From: Vibrio ezurae NBRC 102218
Lineage (GTDB): Bacteria; Pseudomonadota; Gammaproteobacteria; Enterobacterales; Vibrionaceae
Assembly (NCBI RefSeq): GCF_000467185.1
Contig: NZ_BATM01000009.1
Coordinates: forward strand, 40,941-104,940
Reading direction: 5' to 3'
Length of the DNA stretch: 64,000 nucleotides
Shown: one piece after another, positions 28,777 through 37,480 of the stretch
Layout: each line of letters starts with the position of its first letter
Numbering within the stretch: position 1 is the first letter of the stretch
The notes under the pieces: generated by a model
Databases searched by the model: none
What the model was told of the DNA's origin: nothing
Seen by the model: only the letters and a program-made list of their open reading frames with translations
Position numbers and translations under genes: made by a program

Positions 28777-30303
28777 TTAGATGCTTTTGCCATAGTCACT
28801 GCGTTTAGGGCAAGTGGCTAGGATATCGCGATGCCCTGACTCTTTCAGCTCTTCTAAAATGACATCAAATCCCCACAAACGGTACAGATGCTTGAGGACG
28901 TCATCATAGCTTTTATCGAGTGGGATACGCTGATGCGGGATGTGTTGTAGTGTGAGTGAACGGTCGCCTTTAACGTCCACGTTCCATACTTGAATGTTTG
29001 GCTCTAAATTGCTGAGATTATATTGCGCTGCCAATTTCTCTCTAATTTCCTTGTAACCACTTTCATCGTGAATGGCATCAATTTCAATGTAGTTTTTTCG
29101 GTCATCGTCTTTGACGGCAAACAGCTTAAATTCCCGAATGAGCCTAGGCGATAAGTATTGGCTAATGAAGCTTTCATCTTTAAAGTTTTGCATCGCAAAA
29201 TGCAGGGCAGGTAACCAATCACTGCCTGCAAGATCGGGAAACCATTCTCTGTCTTCGTCGGTAGGTTCTTCACAGATGCGACGAATATCTTGGAACATGG
29301 CAAAGCCTAAAGCGTACGGGTTAATACCATTGAAATATGGGCTGTTATAGGCTGGCTGAGCGACAACACTGGTGTGGCTGTGCAGAAACTCAAGCATAAA
29401 CTTATCTGAGACGATTCCCTCGTCGTATAGGTGATTAAGAATGGTGTAGTGCCAAAATGTTGCCCAGCCTTCATTCATCACTTGGGTTTGTTTTTGTGGA
29501 TAAAAATACTGACTGACTTTGCGTACAATGCGCACTATCTCTCGTTGCCATGATTCTAAAAGTGGCGCATGCTTTTCGATGAAGTATAAAATGTTTTCTT
29601 GTGGTTCGGAGGGAAAGCGTGTTTTTTGCGTAGCAGCATGTTCGCTGTTTTGCGGAACCGTACGCCACAGTTCATTCACTTGAGATTGGAGATAGTGTTC
29701 ACGCTCTTGCTGGCGAATGGTCTCTTCTGCTATGGAGATTTTTTCGGGTCGTTTGTATCGATCGACACCATAATTCATTAATGCATGACATGAATCCAAC
29801 AATTGCTCCACCTCATCAACGCCATGTTTTTCTTCACATTGGCTAATGTAACTACGAGCGAAGATCAGATAGTCAATGATAGAGTTTGCGTCGGTCCATG
29901 TCTTAAATAGGTAATTGCCTTTAAAAAATGAGTTATGTCCATAGCTGGCGTGAGCCATCACCAAGGCTTGCATGGTGACGGTATTTTCTTCCATTAAATA
30001 GGCAATACATGGGTCTGAATTGATGACGATTTCGTAGGCAAGTCCCATTTGTCCATGTTTATAATTTTGTTCGGTCTGTATGAACTTTTTACCAAAAGAC
30101 CAATGGTGATAATTGATAGGCATGCCAATGCTTGAGTAAGCATCCATCATTTGTTCCGCAGTGATCACTTCTATTTGATTTGGATAGGTATCAAGTTGGT
30201 AGTGCTTAGCGACGCGTTTTATTTGCTGGTGGTACTGTTCTAATAAGTTAAATGTCCAGTCTGGACCGTCTGGTAGTATTTTTGACTGTGTTTGTACTGG
30301 CAT
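28777..30303 (-). CDS. SpoVR-family protein (YcgB-like)
   Basis: 508 residues, the usual length. SpoVR proteins are named from a Bacillus cortex-formation gene, but in proteobacteria they travel with PrkA and DUF444 and are part of a stationary-phase or nitrogen-stress module of unknown biochemistry. Recognisable parts are GPDWTFNLLEQYH near the N-terminus, HASYGHNSFFKGNYLFK (about 122-138), and VMNEGWATFWHYTILNHLYDEG (about 275-296). AAGGA precedes the ATG. It is the last gene of the prkA-DUF444-spoVR run, 23 bases after the DUF444 stop. Confidence 0.93.
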   Translation of the reverse strand: MPVQTQSKILPDGPDWTFNLLEQYHQQIKRVAKHYQLDTYPNQIEVITAEQMMDAYSSIGMPINYHHWSFGKKFIQTEQNYKHGQMGLAYEIVINSDPCIAYLMEENTVTMQALVMAHASYGHNSFFKGNYLFKTWTDANSIIDYLIFARSYISQCEEKHGVDEVEQLLDSCHALMNYGVDRYKRPEKISIAEETIRQQEREHYLQSQVNELWRTVPQNSEHAATQKTRFPSEPQENILYFIEKHAPLLESWQREIVRIVRKVSQYFYPQKQTQVMNEGWATFWHYTILNHLYDEGIVSDKFMLEFLHSHTSVVAQPAYNSPYFNGINPYALGFAMFQDIRRICEEPTDEDREWFPDLAGSDWLPALHFAMQNFKDESFISQYLSPRLIREFKLFAVKDDDRKNYIEIDAIHDESGYKEIREKLAAQYNLSNLEPNIQVWNVDVKGDRSLTLQHIPHQRIPLDKSYDDVLKHLYRLWGFDVILEELKESGHRDILATCPKRSDYGKSI

Positions 30304-30326
30304 AACGTATCCTTACTTGTATTCCC

Positions 30327-31598
30327 TTAACTGCGCTCTTTTTGAAACAGCTCTCTAAATACAGGGAAAATGTCCTCTACCGTTCGAATATTCTTCATCG
30401 CAAAGTTATCGTATTCTTGTTCTAATTTTTCATATTCATGCCACAACGATTGATGGCTTCTACGAGTGATTTCAATATACGAGTAGTATTGGCAGATGGG
30501 CAGTAGTTCCTCGGAAAGGAGTTTTTTACAGCGTGGTGAATCATCAGCCCAATTATCACCGTCAGATGCTTGCGCGGCGTAGATATTCCATTGATGGGTG
30601 GGGTAGCGCTCTTTGACGATATCGTCCATCAGTTTCAAAGCACTCGACACAATCGTACCACCGGTCTCCTGTGAGTAGAAAAACTCTTGCTCATCCACTT
30701 CCTTTGCTTGAGTGTGATGGCGAATAAACACCACTTCAACGTTTTCATAAGTGCGGTTTAAGAACATATACAACAAGACATAAAAGCGTTTTGCGATGTC
30801 TTTTGTGGCTTGATCCATCGATCCTGACACATCCATCAAGCAAAAAATAATGGCTTGGCTAGAAGGGATTGGGCGCTTCTCGTAGTTTTTGTATCTTAGA
30901 TCAAAGGTATCAATAAACGGCACGCGTCGTAGGTTTTGACGAAGCTCTTCGATTTGCAGTTTAATGTCTTTTTCAGCCAAAGGTTTGGCGGGTTCATGCT
31001 CTTTTAATTCGGCAAGTTGTTGCTCTAGCTCATTGAGTAGACGTTTTTTGCCAGCAGACATTGCGGTGCGTCTTGCTAAAGATTGTCTTAATGAGCGAAT
31101 GACTGAAATATTGGAAGGTATACCTGCGGTTTGATAGCCCGCACGATGAGTTTTCCACTCGGTAATTCGATTCACTTGTTTTTTTTGCAGATTGGGCAGT
31201 GCTAAGTCTTCAAATAAAATATCCAAATACTCATCTTTAGAAATTTGGAAAATAAACTCGTCTTGGCCTTCACCGTCAGCGCTGGCATCGCCTTCACCTG
31301 AGCCTCCGCTGCCACTGCCATTAGGTGGACGCTCTACTTTATCACCGCGGACAAACTGGTCATTTCCTGGGTGTACTTTTTCTCTTAACCCCCCTTGTCC
31401 TTGATGGAAGGCCGGTTCTGATATATCCCGTTTTGGCAGTGTGATATCTTCGCCACTCTCAGTATCTGTGATCGAACGATGATTGACAGCGTCTGATACC
31501 GCTTCTTTTATTTTTTGTTTATGGCGGCGAATAAAGCGTTGTCGATTGACAGTGCTTTTGTTCTTACCATTGAGTCTTCGGTCAATAAATTGAGCCAT
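30327..31598 (-). CDS. yeaH: DUF444 / YeaH-family von Willebrand A-like protein
   Basis: 423 residues. A basic N-terminus ([24 protein letters not shown]) and a Gly/Ser-rich linker (about 93-112) lead to a VWA fold whose metal-ion adhesion site is DVSGSMD (256-262). In E. coli yeaH forms an operon with the PrkA-type kinase gene yeaG. AGGGG precedes the ATG. Its role is presumed to be as a partner or scaffold of PrkA; not demonstrated as far as I know. Confidence 0.92.
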   Translation of the reverse strand: MAQFIDRRLNGKNKSTVNRQRFIRRHKQKIKEAVSDAVNHRSITDTESGEDITLPKRDISEPAFHQGQGGLREKVHPGNDQFVRGDKVERPPNGSGSGGSGEGDASADGEGQDEFIFQISKDEYLDILFEDLALPNLQKKQVNRITEWKTHRAGYQTAGIPSNISVIRSLRQSLARRTAMSAGKKRLLNELEQQLAELKEHEPAKPLAEKDIKLQIEELRQNLRRVPFIDTFDLRYKNYEKRPIPSSQAIIFCLMDVSGSMDQATKDIAKRFYVLLYMFLNRTYENVEVVFIRHHTQAKEVDEQEFFYSQETGGTIVSSALKLMDDIVKERYPTHQWNIYAAQASDGDNWADDSPRCKKLLSEELLPICQYYSYIEITRRSHQSLWHEYEKLEQEYDNFAMKNIRTVEDIFPVFRELFQKERS

Positions 31599-31629
31599 TC
31601 GCTACCCCTATCACTCCTGTTAGGGTGAT

Positions 31630-31655
31630 GTTCGTATGACGCTTGGCATACGAAC
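31630..31655 (-). repeat. Inverted repeat between prkA and the DUF444 gene
   Basis: GTTCGTATG (31630-31638) and CATACGAAC (31647-31655) are perfect complements with an eight-base loop, inside the 136-base gap of an otherwise tight operon. It has no T run, so a role in mRNA stability or partial attenuation is more likely than termination. Confidence 0.45.
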
Positions 31656-31734
31656 TTCCCTGGGCTACAGCCTGCTACTGTATTTGTTTGCTGTGCTACT
31701 CGTAATGTTTGTGCACAGGTATCGCTATGAGTGG

Positions 31735-33669
31735 TTATGAGGACTTGCGAACTCGTAAATACCACTCTGAAAGCAAACGAACTTGTTTTTCGGTATAGCC
31801 TTTTTCCATCATCCTTGCCACAAAATCGTCGTGCTTTTTCTGATCATCGGTGGATGTCTTGGCATTGAATGAGATAACGGGCAGTAACTCTTCGGTATTA
31901 GAGAACATCTTTTTCTCAATCACGGTGCGCAACTTCTCGTAACTGGTCCACAGCGGGTTAGTACCTCCATTATTTGCTCTGGCGCGCAGAACAAAATTAA
32001 CGATTTCGTTACGAAAATCTTTTGGATTACTGATACCTGCTGTTTTCTCTATCTTCTCCAGTTCTCCGTTTAGAGAAGAGCGGTCAAATAGTTGTCCGGT
32101 TTCTGGGTCTCGATATTCTTGATCTTGAATCCAAAAGTCGGCATAGGTGACATAGCGGTCAAAGATGTTCTGTCCATATTCAGAGTAGGACTCTAAATAG
32201 GCAGTTTGAATTTCTTTACCAATAAACTCTACGTAGCGCGGCACTAAGAAGCCTTTTAAAAACTCTAGGTAGCGTTCAGCTTGTTCAGCTGGAAATTGCT
32301 CACGTTCTACTTGCTGTTCTATCACATAAAATAGATGGACAGGGTTTGCAGCCACTTCGGTTTGGTCAAAGTTAAAGACGCGCGATAAAATTTTGAACGC
32401 GAAACGGGTGGAAAGTCCGGACATGCCTTCGTCCATCCCGGCAAAGTCTTTATATTCCTGATGGCTTTTGGCTTTAGGATCGGTGTCTTTGAGCGTCTCA
32501 CCGTCATACACGCGCATCTTACTAAAAATAGAGGAGTTCTCTGGCTCTTTTAGACGAGATAAAATACTAAATTGTGCCAGCATATCTAACGTGCTTGGCG
32601 CGCAAGGTGCATTGGACAGTTCACTGTTTTCTAATAGCTTATCGTAGATTTTCACTTCTTCGGACACGCGCAGACAATAAGGAACTTTAACGATGTAAAC
32701 CCTATCAAGAAACGCCTCGTTGTTTTTATTGTTGCGGAAGGTTTGCCATTCAGATTCATTGGAGTGAGCGAGAATCATGCCGTCAAAGGGTAGGGCAGAA
32801 AGACCTTCCGTACCGTTAAAATTCCCTTCTTGTGTCGCGGTAAGTAAGGGGTGCAACACCTTGATTGGCGCTTTAAACATCTCTACAAATTCCATTAGAC
32901 CTTGGTTTGCTTTACAGAGTGCGCCAGAGTAACTGTAAGCATCGGGATCGTCTTGTGAATAATGCTCAAGCTTACGGATATCAACTTTACCGACTAATGA
33001 AGATATATCTTGGTTGTTCTCATCACCGGGTTCGGTTTTGGCAATACCGGTTTGATCTAATATAGAGGGGCGTAATTTGATGACTTTAAATTGCGAAATA
33101 TCACCGCCAAATTCATGCAAACGTTTTGCCGCCCACGGAGACATAATGGAACGCAAATAACGTCTATCAATGCCATACTCGCTGCGTAACACCTCGGCGT
33201 CTTCGCTAGGATCAAACAGGCAGAAGGGGTGGTCGTTAACCGGGCTTCGTTCACCGTTTGCAGAGAGAACATAGATTGGCTGTTGTTGCATTAATGCTTT
33301 GAGTTTCTCTGCAATGGACGATTTACCCCCTCCGACAGGACCAAGGAGGTAAAGGATTTGTTTTCGTTCTTCCAAGCCTTGCGCTGCGTGTTTCAGATAA
33401 GAAACGATTTGCTCTATGGCATCTTCCATACCATAGAAGTCTTTGAATGTTTCATATCGGGCGATAACTCTGTTGGAGAAGATACGACTTAAATGAGGGT
33501 CAAGCGCGGTATCGACAAGTTCAGGTGTGCCAATGGCATGTAATAGGCGCTCAGCAGAGTTGGCATAGGCCATTTTATCTTCACGACATAAAGATAAAAA
33601 CGCTTGGATGGAAAGCTCTTCTTCCTTTGCAGCTTCGTATCTGTGCTGAAAATGTTCAAAAATACTCAT
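31735..33669 (-). CDS. yeaG: PrkA-family AAA+ serine protein kinase (YeaG)
   Basis: 644 residues, matching E. coli YeaG. The AAA+ PrkA N-domain holds Walker A GPVGGGKS (110-117) and a Walker-B-like GMILAHSNESEW near 300; the C-terminal part resembles the PrkA kinase domain. AAAGGGG precedes the ATG. The prkA-DUF444-spoVR order is widespread in proteobacteria and linked to starvation and general stress. Two copies of the 10-mer AATCTTATAA lie in its upstream region on the coding strand. Confidence 0.95.
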   Translation of the reverse strand: MSIFEHFQHRYEAAKEEELSIQAFLSLCREDKMAYANSAERLLHAIGTPELVDTALDPHLSRIFSNRVIARYETFKDFYGMEDAIEQIVSYLKHAAQGLEERKQILYLLGPVGGGKSSIAEKLKALMQQQPIYVLSANGERSPVNDHPFCLFDPSEDAEVLRSEYGIDRRYLRSIMSPWAAKRLHEFGGDISQFKVIKLRPSILDQTGIAKTEPGDENNQDISSLVGKVDIRKLEHYSQDDPDAYSYSGALCKANQGLMEFVEMFKAPIKVLHPLLTATQEGNFNGTEGLSALPFDGMILAHSNESEWQTFRNNKNNEAFLDRVYIVKVPYCLRVSEEVKIYDKLLENSELSNAPCAPSTLDMLAQFSILSRLKEPENSSIFSKMRVYDGETLKDTDPKAKSHQEYKDFAGMDEGMSGLSTRFAFKILSRVFNFDQTEVAANPVHLFYVIEQQVEREQFPAEQAERYLEFLKGFLVPRYVEFIGKEIQTAYLESYSEYGQNIFDRYVTYADFWIQDQEYRDPETGQLFDRSSLNGELEKIEKTAGISNPKDFRNEIVNFVLRARANNGGTNPLWTSYEKLRTVIEKKMFSNTEELLPVISFNAKTSTDDQKKHDDFVARMMEKGYTEKQVRLLSEWYLRVRKSS

Positions 33670-33691
33670 AACAAAAATCCCCTTTAAAATG

Positions 33692-33736
33692 TTATAAGAT
33701 TCACGTGTTTCAATACGCTTACCCTTTTATAAGATT
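33692..33736 (-). repeat. Direct 10-mer repeats upstream of prkA
   Basis: AATCTTATAA (minus strand) occurs at 33692-33701 and again at 33727-33736, 35 bases apart, within 70 bases of the prkA start. They could be tandem regulator sites or paired -10-like elements; AT-rich chance repeats are possible. Confidence 0.3.
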
Positions 33737-33868
33737 AGTCATGAAAAATAGGTTTGCTTGAAATATCAGTGGTTTTTGTATTTGATGGCTAAAATAAGTA
33801 TTCATATGTGTGTATGATGGCGCGAGATTCGACAGTTAGTAATACCTTAATGTAGGGGGAGATGGTCA

Positions 33869-34615
33869 GTGAAGTGGTTGAAGTTGGCTTTGGCAGCGGC
33901 AGTTATAGCGACACCCAGTGTAGCAATGGCAAGATGGTCATTGGGGGTGGGAGCGTCTTATTCGCCTGAGGTTTATAAAGATACCCGCGCGAATAAAGTA
34001 GTGATTCCGATTATTGGGTATGAAGGCGATCACTTATACCTTAGAGGGTACGATGCCGGATACAGTATCTGGAAGCAGGATTCGCCACATAACTTAGTTT
34101 TCCGCTTAGCCTATGACCCAAGAACGCTGAAACCGTCTGATTCTGACGACCCTATTATTCGTCAGCTTGATCGACGTAAAAGTACTGCCCTTGGCGGAAT
34201 AACGTATCAATACATCAACCAAGAGCTGGGTAAGGTTGAATTTACGCTAGCGGGAGATGTGATGGGGGTACACGATGGTTTATATGCAGAAACCGTGTAT
34301 AAAAAGCCATTCCAAAGCACAAGATGGCAACTGACACCGTCTATTGGTTATGCATGGAACTCATCGAAGTTGAATAATCACCTCTACGGCGTATCACAAG
34401 AAGAAGCTAACCGTATCTCCGGAATAGACGCTTTTTCTCCTGATGGTGACGGACAATTCTTTGTTGGCTTAAGTGGTATGTTTTACCTAAGCAGACATAT
34501 TGTGGCCATGGCGAGTGGACGTTACACGAATTTGGAAGGGGATTTAGAAAAGAGCCCAATACTGCATAGCACGGACTCTTTTAGTTTCATGACTGGACTT
34601 GTGTATACCTTTTAA
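33869..34615 (+). CDS. mipA: MipA/OmpV-family outer-membrane protein
   Basis: 248 residues, the length of E. coli MipA. It starts with GTG, eight bases after a GGGGGA ribosome site. A signal peptide (1-21, ending AMA) is followed by a barrel with VVPIIGYEGDHLYLRGYDAGYSIW, LDRRKSTALGGITYQY and a C-terminal TGLVYTF. In E. coli mipA lies beside yeaG, and here it is divergent from the same gene. MipA was described as a scaffold for a murein hydrolase and PBP1B, which would fit LpoB and CsiV elsewhere in the window. Confidence 0.88.
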   Translation: MKWLKLALAAAVIATPSVAMARWSLGVGASYSPEVYKDTRANKVVIPIIGYEGDHLYLRGYDAGYSIWKQDSPHNLVFRLAYDPRTLKPSDSDDPIIRQLDRRKSTALGGITYQYINQELGKVEFTLAGDVMGVHDGLYAETVYKKPFQSTRWQLTPSIGYAWNSSKLNNHLYGVSQEEANRISGIDAFSPDGDGQFFVGLSGMFYLSRHIVAMASGRYTNLEGDLEKSPILHSTDSFSFMTGLVYTF

Positions 34616-34624
34616 GGCTTAGCC

Positions 34625-34675
34625 TTTGGGCTTTGGTATCTAAATAAGAACGTTATTTTAGATGCCAGAGCCAAA
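34625..34675. terminator. Long imperfect hairpin between mipA and yfbU
   Basis: TTTGGGCTTTGGTATCTAA pairs with the complement ending near 34675, giving over 20 base pairs with a few bulges around GAACG. It lies between convergent genes and is probably a bidirectional terminator. Confidence 0.6.
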
Positions 34676-34682
34676 CCGTCTC

Positions 34683-35183
34683 TTATGCGTTGAAAATCTG
34701 AGTGATTTCCGTTGCACATAGGTGATACTGACGAGGGCAGTTGCGCCATGTTGTCAGCATACGGCGGTATTTGTCCAGCATTGGCATTTGACTGTTGAAG
34801 TGGTGATTCGCTTTATCAAATTGCGGGTATAGGCCTTCAGACTCAGTCAAGAAGCGAACGTAATTTACAAGGCTTGCTTCTGTAGCGATATCAAAGCCTA
34901 GGAACATCAAGCGACGCTTGTCTACATTTGCTTGCTCAGACGCTTGCAGTACGTTGAACGATTCTTGCATTGCATGGTACATCTCCATGATGTCGATCAC
35001 TTCACGACATTCAGTTTCGCTGATAGAACCAAAGTCTTTGTCTAGTTCACGCATTTGCAAGCCGTAGCCACGCTCTACGATGGTTTGTAGTCTTTCGTAT
35101 TTGTCTTGGTTTTCAGGAGAAAGCTTTGACATTAAGTAGTATTGGTTCGAAAGGATCAAACGCTGTGCGTTGGTCATTTCCAT
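34683..35183 (-). CDS. yfbU: YfbU-family protein
   Basis: 166 residues, matching E. coli YfbU (164) from the first residues [15 protein letters not shown] onward; the signature [19 protein letters not shown] is at about 30-49. It is helical and cytosolic, of unknown function. It lies 75 bases after pflA on the same strand and may be co-transcribed with it. Its stop is just before the mipA/yfbU hairpin. Confidence 0.93.
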   Translation of the reverse strand: MEMTNAQRLILSNQYYLMSKLSPENQDKYERLQTIVERGYGLQMRELDKDFGSISETECREVIDIMEMYHAMQESFNVLQASEQANVDKRRLMFLGFDIATEASLVNYVRFLTESEGLYPQFDKANHHFNSQMPMLDKYRRMLTTWRNCPRQYHLCATEITQIFNA

Positions 35184-35258
35184 AAATAGTTTCCCTTATC
35201 TTTTTGATGTTTGCGTAAGTTTGTCCAACAAACCGCAGTTTGCTGGACAGTCGCAAGA

Positions 35259-35993
35259 TTAGTATTTAACTACGTCGGTATATGTTTCTAGAATGCTAAC
35301 AATGTTGTCCATTGTTTCTTTAGAAGGCGGTTGTGTCCCTTCTAATGGGTAGTCGTAGCCCAATGCTTCCCACTTATGAGCGCCGAGCTTGTGATAGGGC
35401 AATAGCTCTACTTTTTCGATGTTGTCCATATCCTTGATAAAGTCGCCGAGCATATGAACCGCTTCGATATCATCGGTATAACCTGGAACCACAACATAGC
35501 GGATCCATGTTTTCTTACCGATTTTGTGAAGGTAGCGAGCAAAATCTAGGGTACGCTTGTTTGATACACCAATAAAGTCATGGTGTATTTCATCTTTCAT
35601 ATGTTTGATATCAAGCATAACGAGGTCTGTTGCATCGAGCACTTCGTCAATTAAGTCCGTGTGCTTACGAACAAATCCATTCGTATCCAAGCAAGTGTGA
35701 ATACCTTCTGCTTTAGCTGCACGGAAAATATCACGTACAAACTCAGGTTGTAGCATCGCTTCACCGCCAGAGCAGGTAATACCACCACCAGATGCATTCA
35801 TAAAGTGACGATAAGATTTTGCTTCTGTGATGAGTTCCTCTACAGATATTTCTTTGCCACCATGAGTATCCCATGTGTCACGGTTGTGGCAGTACATGCA
35901 GCGCATCATACAACCTTGTAGGAATACGATAAAACGAATTCCAGGACCATCAACTGTGCCACATGACTCGAATGAGTGAATTTTACCTTTCAT
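35259..35993 (-). CDS. pflA: Pyruvate formate-lyase activating enzyme PflA
   Basis: 244 residues from the ATG at 35993 (E. coli 246); an in-frame TTG four codons earlier lacks a ribosome site. This radical-SAM enzyme installs the glycyl radical on PflB under anaerobic conditions. The 4Fe-4S motif C28-MMR-C32-MY-C35 follows the family opening [17 protein letters not shown]. The SAM-binding [13 protein letters not shown] is at about 66-78. Unlike the usual arrangement, an lpxR gene separates it from pflB. Confidence 0.96.
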   Translation of the reverse strand: MKGKIHSFESCGTVDGPGIRFIVFLQGCMMRCMYCHNRDTWDTHGGKEISVEELITEAKSYRHFMNASGGGITCSGGEAMLQPEFVRDIFRAAKAEGIHTCLDTNGFVRKHTDLIDEVLDATDLVMLDIKHMKDEIHHDFIGVSNKRTLDFARYLHKIGKKTWIRYVVVPGYTDDIEAVHMLGDFIKDMDNIEKVELLPYHKLGAHKWEALGYDYPLEGTQPPSKETMDNIVSILETYTDVVKY

Positions 35994-36121
35994 AGATGTT
36001 CTCAATTCTAACGTTTCAAGACTCAGATAAGTGTATTACAAACACAGGGTATAACCTAGACTAGAGTTGAGATATTGGCTTTCTAATTCGTCGAACTGTA
36101 TGAAATGACAGCAATGGGGAA

Positions 36122-37126
36122 TTAAAACAACCAGAAAAAAGCCAATGACCCATTGGTATGCAGTGGGTTTTGATCTTCTTTGTAGTCAGGGGTTTTGCTT
36201 GATATGGCTAAACTCGCCCCCCAGCCTTGATAATATCCGGTGAGTCCGATCGTTGCAGTACCTTGAATAGGTTGAACTTCGTCCGCGGTAATTCCGTCGT
36301 CGGGACGTTTGCCATCAATGGTGATGTCATTAAATCTCAATCGTCCTTCTATTCCCGAGAACAGATACCAACCGCGGTTGCCACGAATGATAAGGCTTGG
36401 GTCTAAGGTGGACTCGTTGCTGACTCGGGCGCTGCCAAAGCTATCTTGCAACTCTGTTCCCCAGCGCCACATAGCGCCCGCTGCCACTTCACTTTTGTAG
36501 GTACCTGCAAGTACGCGAACCGGCGTGGTGATTTCATGAGAGGTCGAGTTATTAAAAGGGGATTGATACCATTTATCGGTTCTGTGGTAGCCAAGGTTGA
36601 ACACCAATTGATTACTTATTTGATTGTGCCATCCCTTTGGCTCGGCGGATTTTATTAACCCATGAACGTATTTTTGCGACTCTTCGGCATAAGCATTAGG
36701 ACCGACAGTGCCGAGCAATAAACTGTAGTGATTGATCACCGAGGGAGAAATGGAATACAAACTCGACGATAGGTAGAGCAATCCTGCATAAGGTCGTTCA
36801 TCTAAGATAGGGTTTGGGTTTTCAATATCTTCTGGCGTCCACATTTTTTGCCCGATTTTGATGTTGAACTTATGCACCTTTCCGTGACTTGAAGTCGCAC
36901 TAAAATGGCGACCAGGAAGAGAGTCGAAAAAGCCGTTGGGCTGAATATCGAATGAATCCGAATATGAGAGGAATAGACCGTTCGTATAGTCCTTGTCTGT
37001 GGTCAGTATGCTGTCGTTATCGATGCCGAAATTAATCGACCTATTGGGGGATGCTGCGGATAAATGTGGGCTGGCCACAAGTAGCGTAGGAACCACGAAA
37101 TATTTAATCAGTGAGTAATTGGCCAT
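36122..37126 (-). CDS. lpxR: Lipid A 3'-O-deacylase LpxR
   Basis: 334 residues from the ATG at 37126, which has GGAG upstream; an extension of eight codons lacks a ribosome site. A signal peptide (1-24, ending SAA) precedes an outer-membrane barrel. Residues matching the Salmonella LpxR active site are visible: Asn-Asp (37-38), the following DYTNG, the DERPYAG stretch (109-115), and the His (155) and Glu (162) of VHGLIKSAEP. LpxR removes the 3'-acyloxyacyl chain of lipid A in a calcium-dependent way and changes immune recognition. It has a 354-base upstream region, and 128 bases separate it from pflA. Confidence 0.9.
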   Translation of the reverse strand: MANYSLIKYFVVPTLLVASPHLSAASPNRSINFGIDNDSILTTDKDYTNGLFLSYSDSFDIQPNGFFDSLPGRHFSATSSHGKVHKFNIKIGQKMWTPEDIENPNPILDERPYAGLLYLSSSLYSISPSVINHYSLLLGTVGPNAYAEESQKYVHGLIKSAEPKGWHNQISNQLVFNLGYHRTDKWYQSPFNNSTSHEITTPVRVLAGTYKSEVAAGAMWRWGTELQDSFGSARVSNESTLDPSLIIRGNRGWYLFSGIEGRLRFNDITIDGKRPDDGITADEVQPIQGTATIGLTGYYQGWGASLAISSKTPDYKEDQNPLHTNGSLAFFWLF

Positions 37127-37480
37127 ATAACTCCATATCTGTATCAACATCCTGTTGAAGCAACAAAACCCATTTGAATCGATTGTTAAGCGGTTAATGG
37201 GTATTTAACAGAGCAAGTCTGTTCGTTGCACAGTACCAATTTTATGAAAGAATTCAGGCTATTATATCGGATATCTGCTTGTTAAAGATAGGTGTTATTG
37301 GTGTGTATTTTGTAAGTAAATTGTAAATGATGGTAAAGAAGTTAGGGCTCGAGAGCGAACTTTCTACACGGCAGAAATACACGTTTTATTACTGCCTAGT
37401 TAGTAGGGAAGTATAGACAAAAAAAACCTCGCCGAAGCGAGGTTTTTATATTACACGTTACTGACTATATAAGAGTTAAC
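37127..37480 (-). other. Intergenic region, lpxR to pflB
   Basis: Contains the pflB terminator (37419-37449) and, upstream of lpxR, an AT-rich stretch with a loose ACCCATT...AATGGGT dyad (about 37169-37202) that probably belongs to the lpxR promoter. No gene or known box is recognised. Confidence 0.5.
37419..37449 (-). terminator. Rho-independent terminator of pflB
   Basis: AACCTCGC and its complement (37425-37432, 37437-37444), loop CGAA, followed on the minus strand by a run of eight T. Confidence 0.9.
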
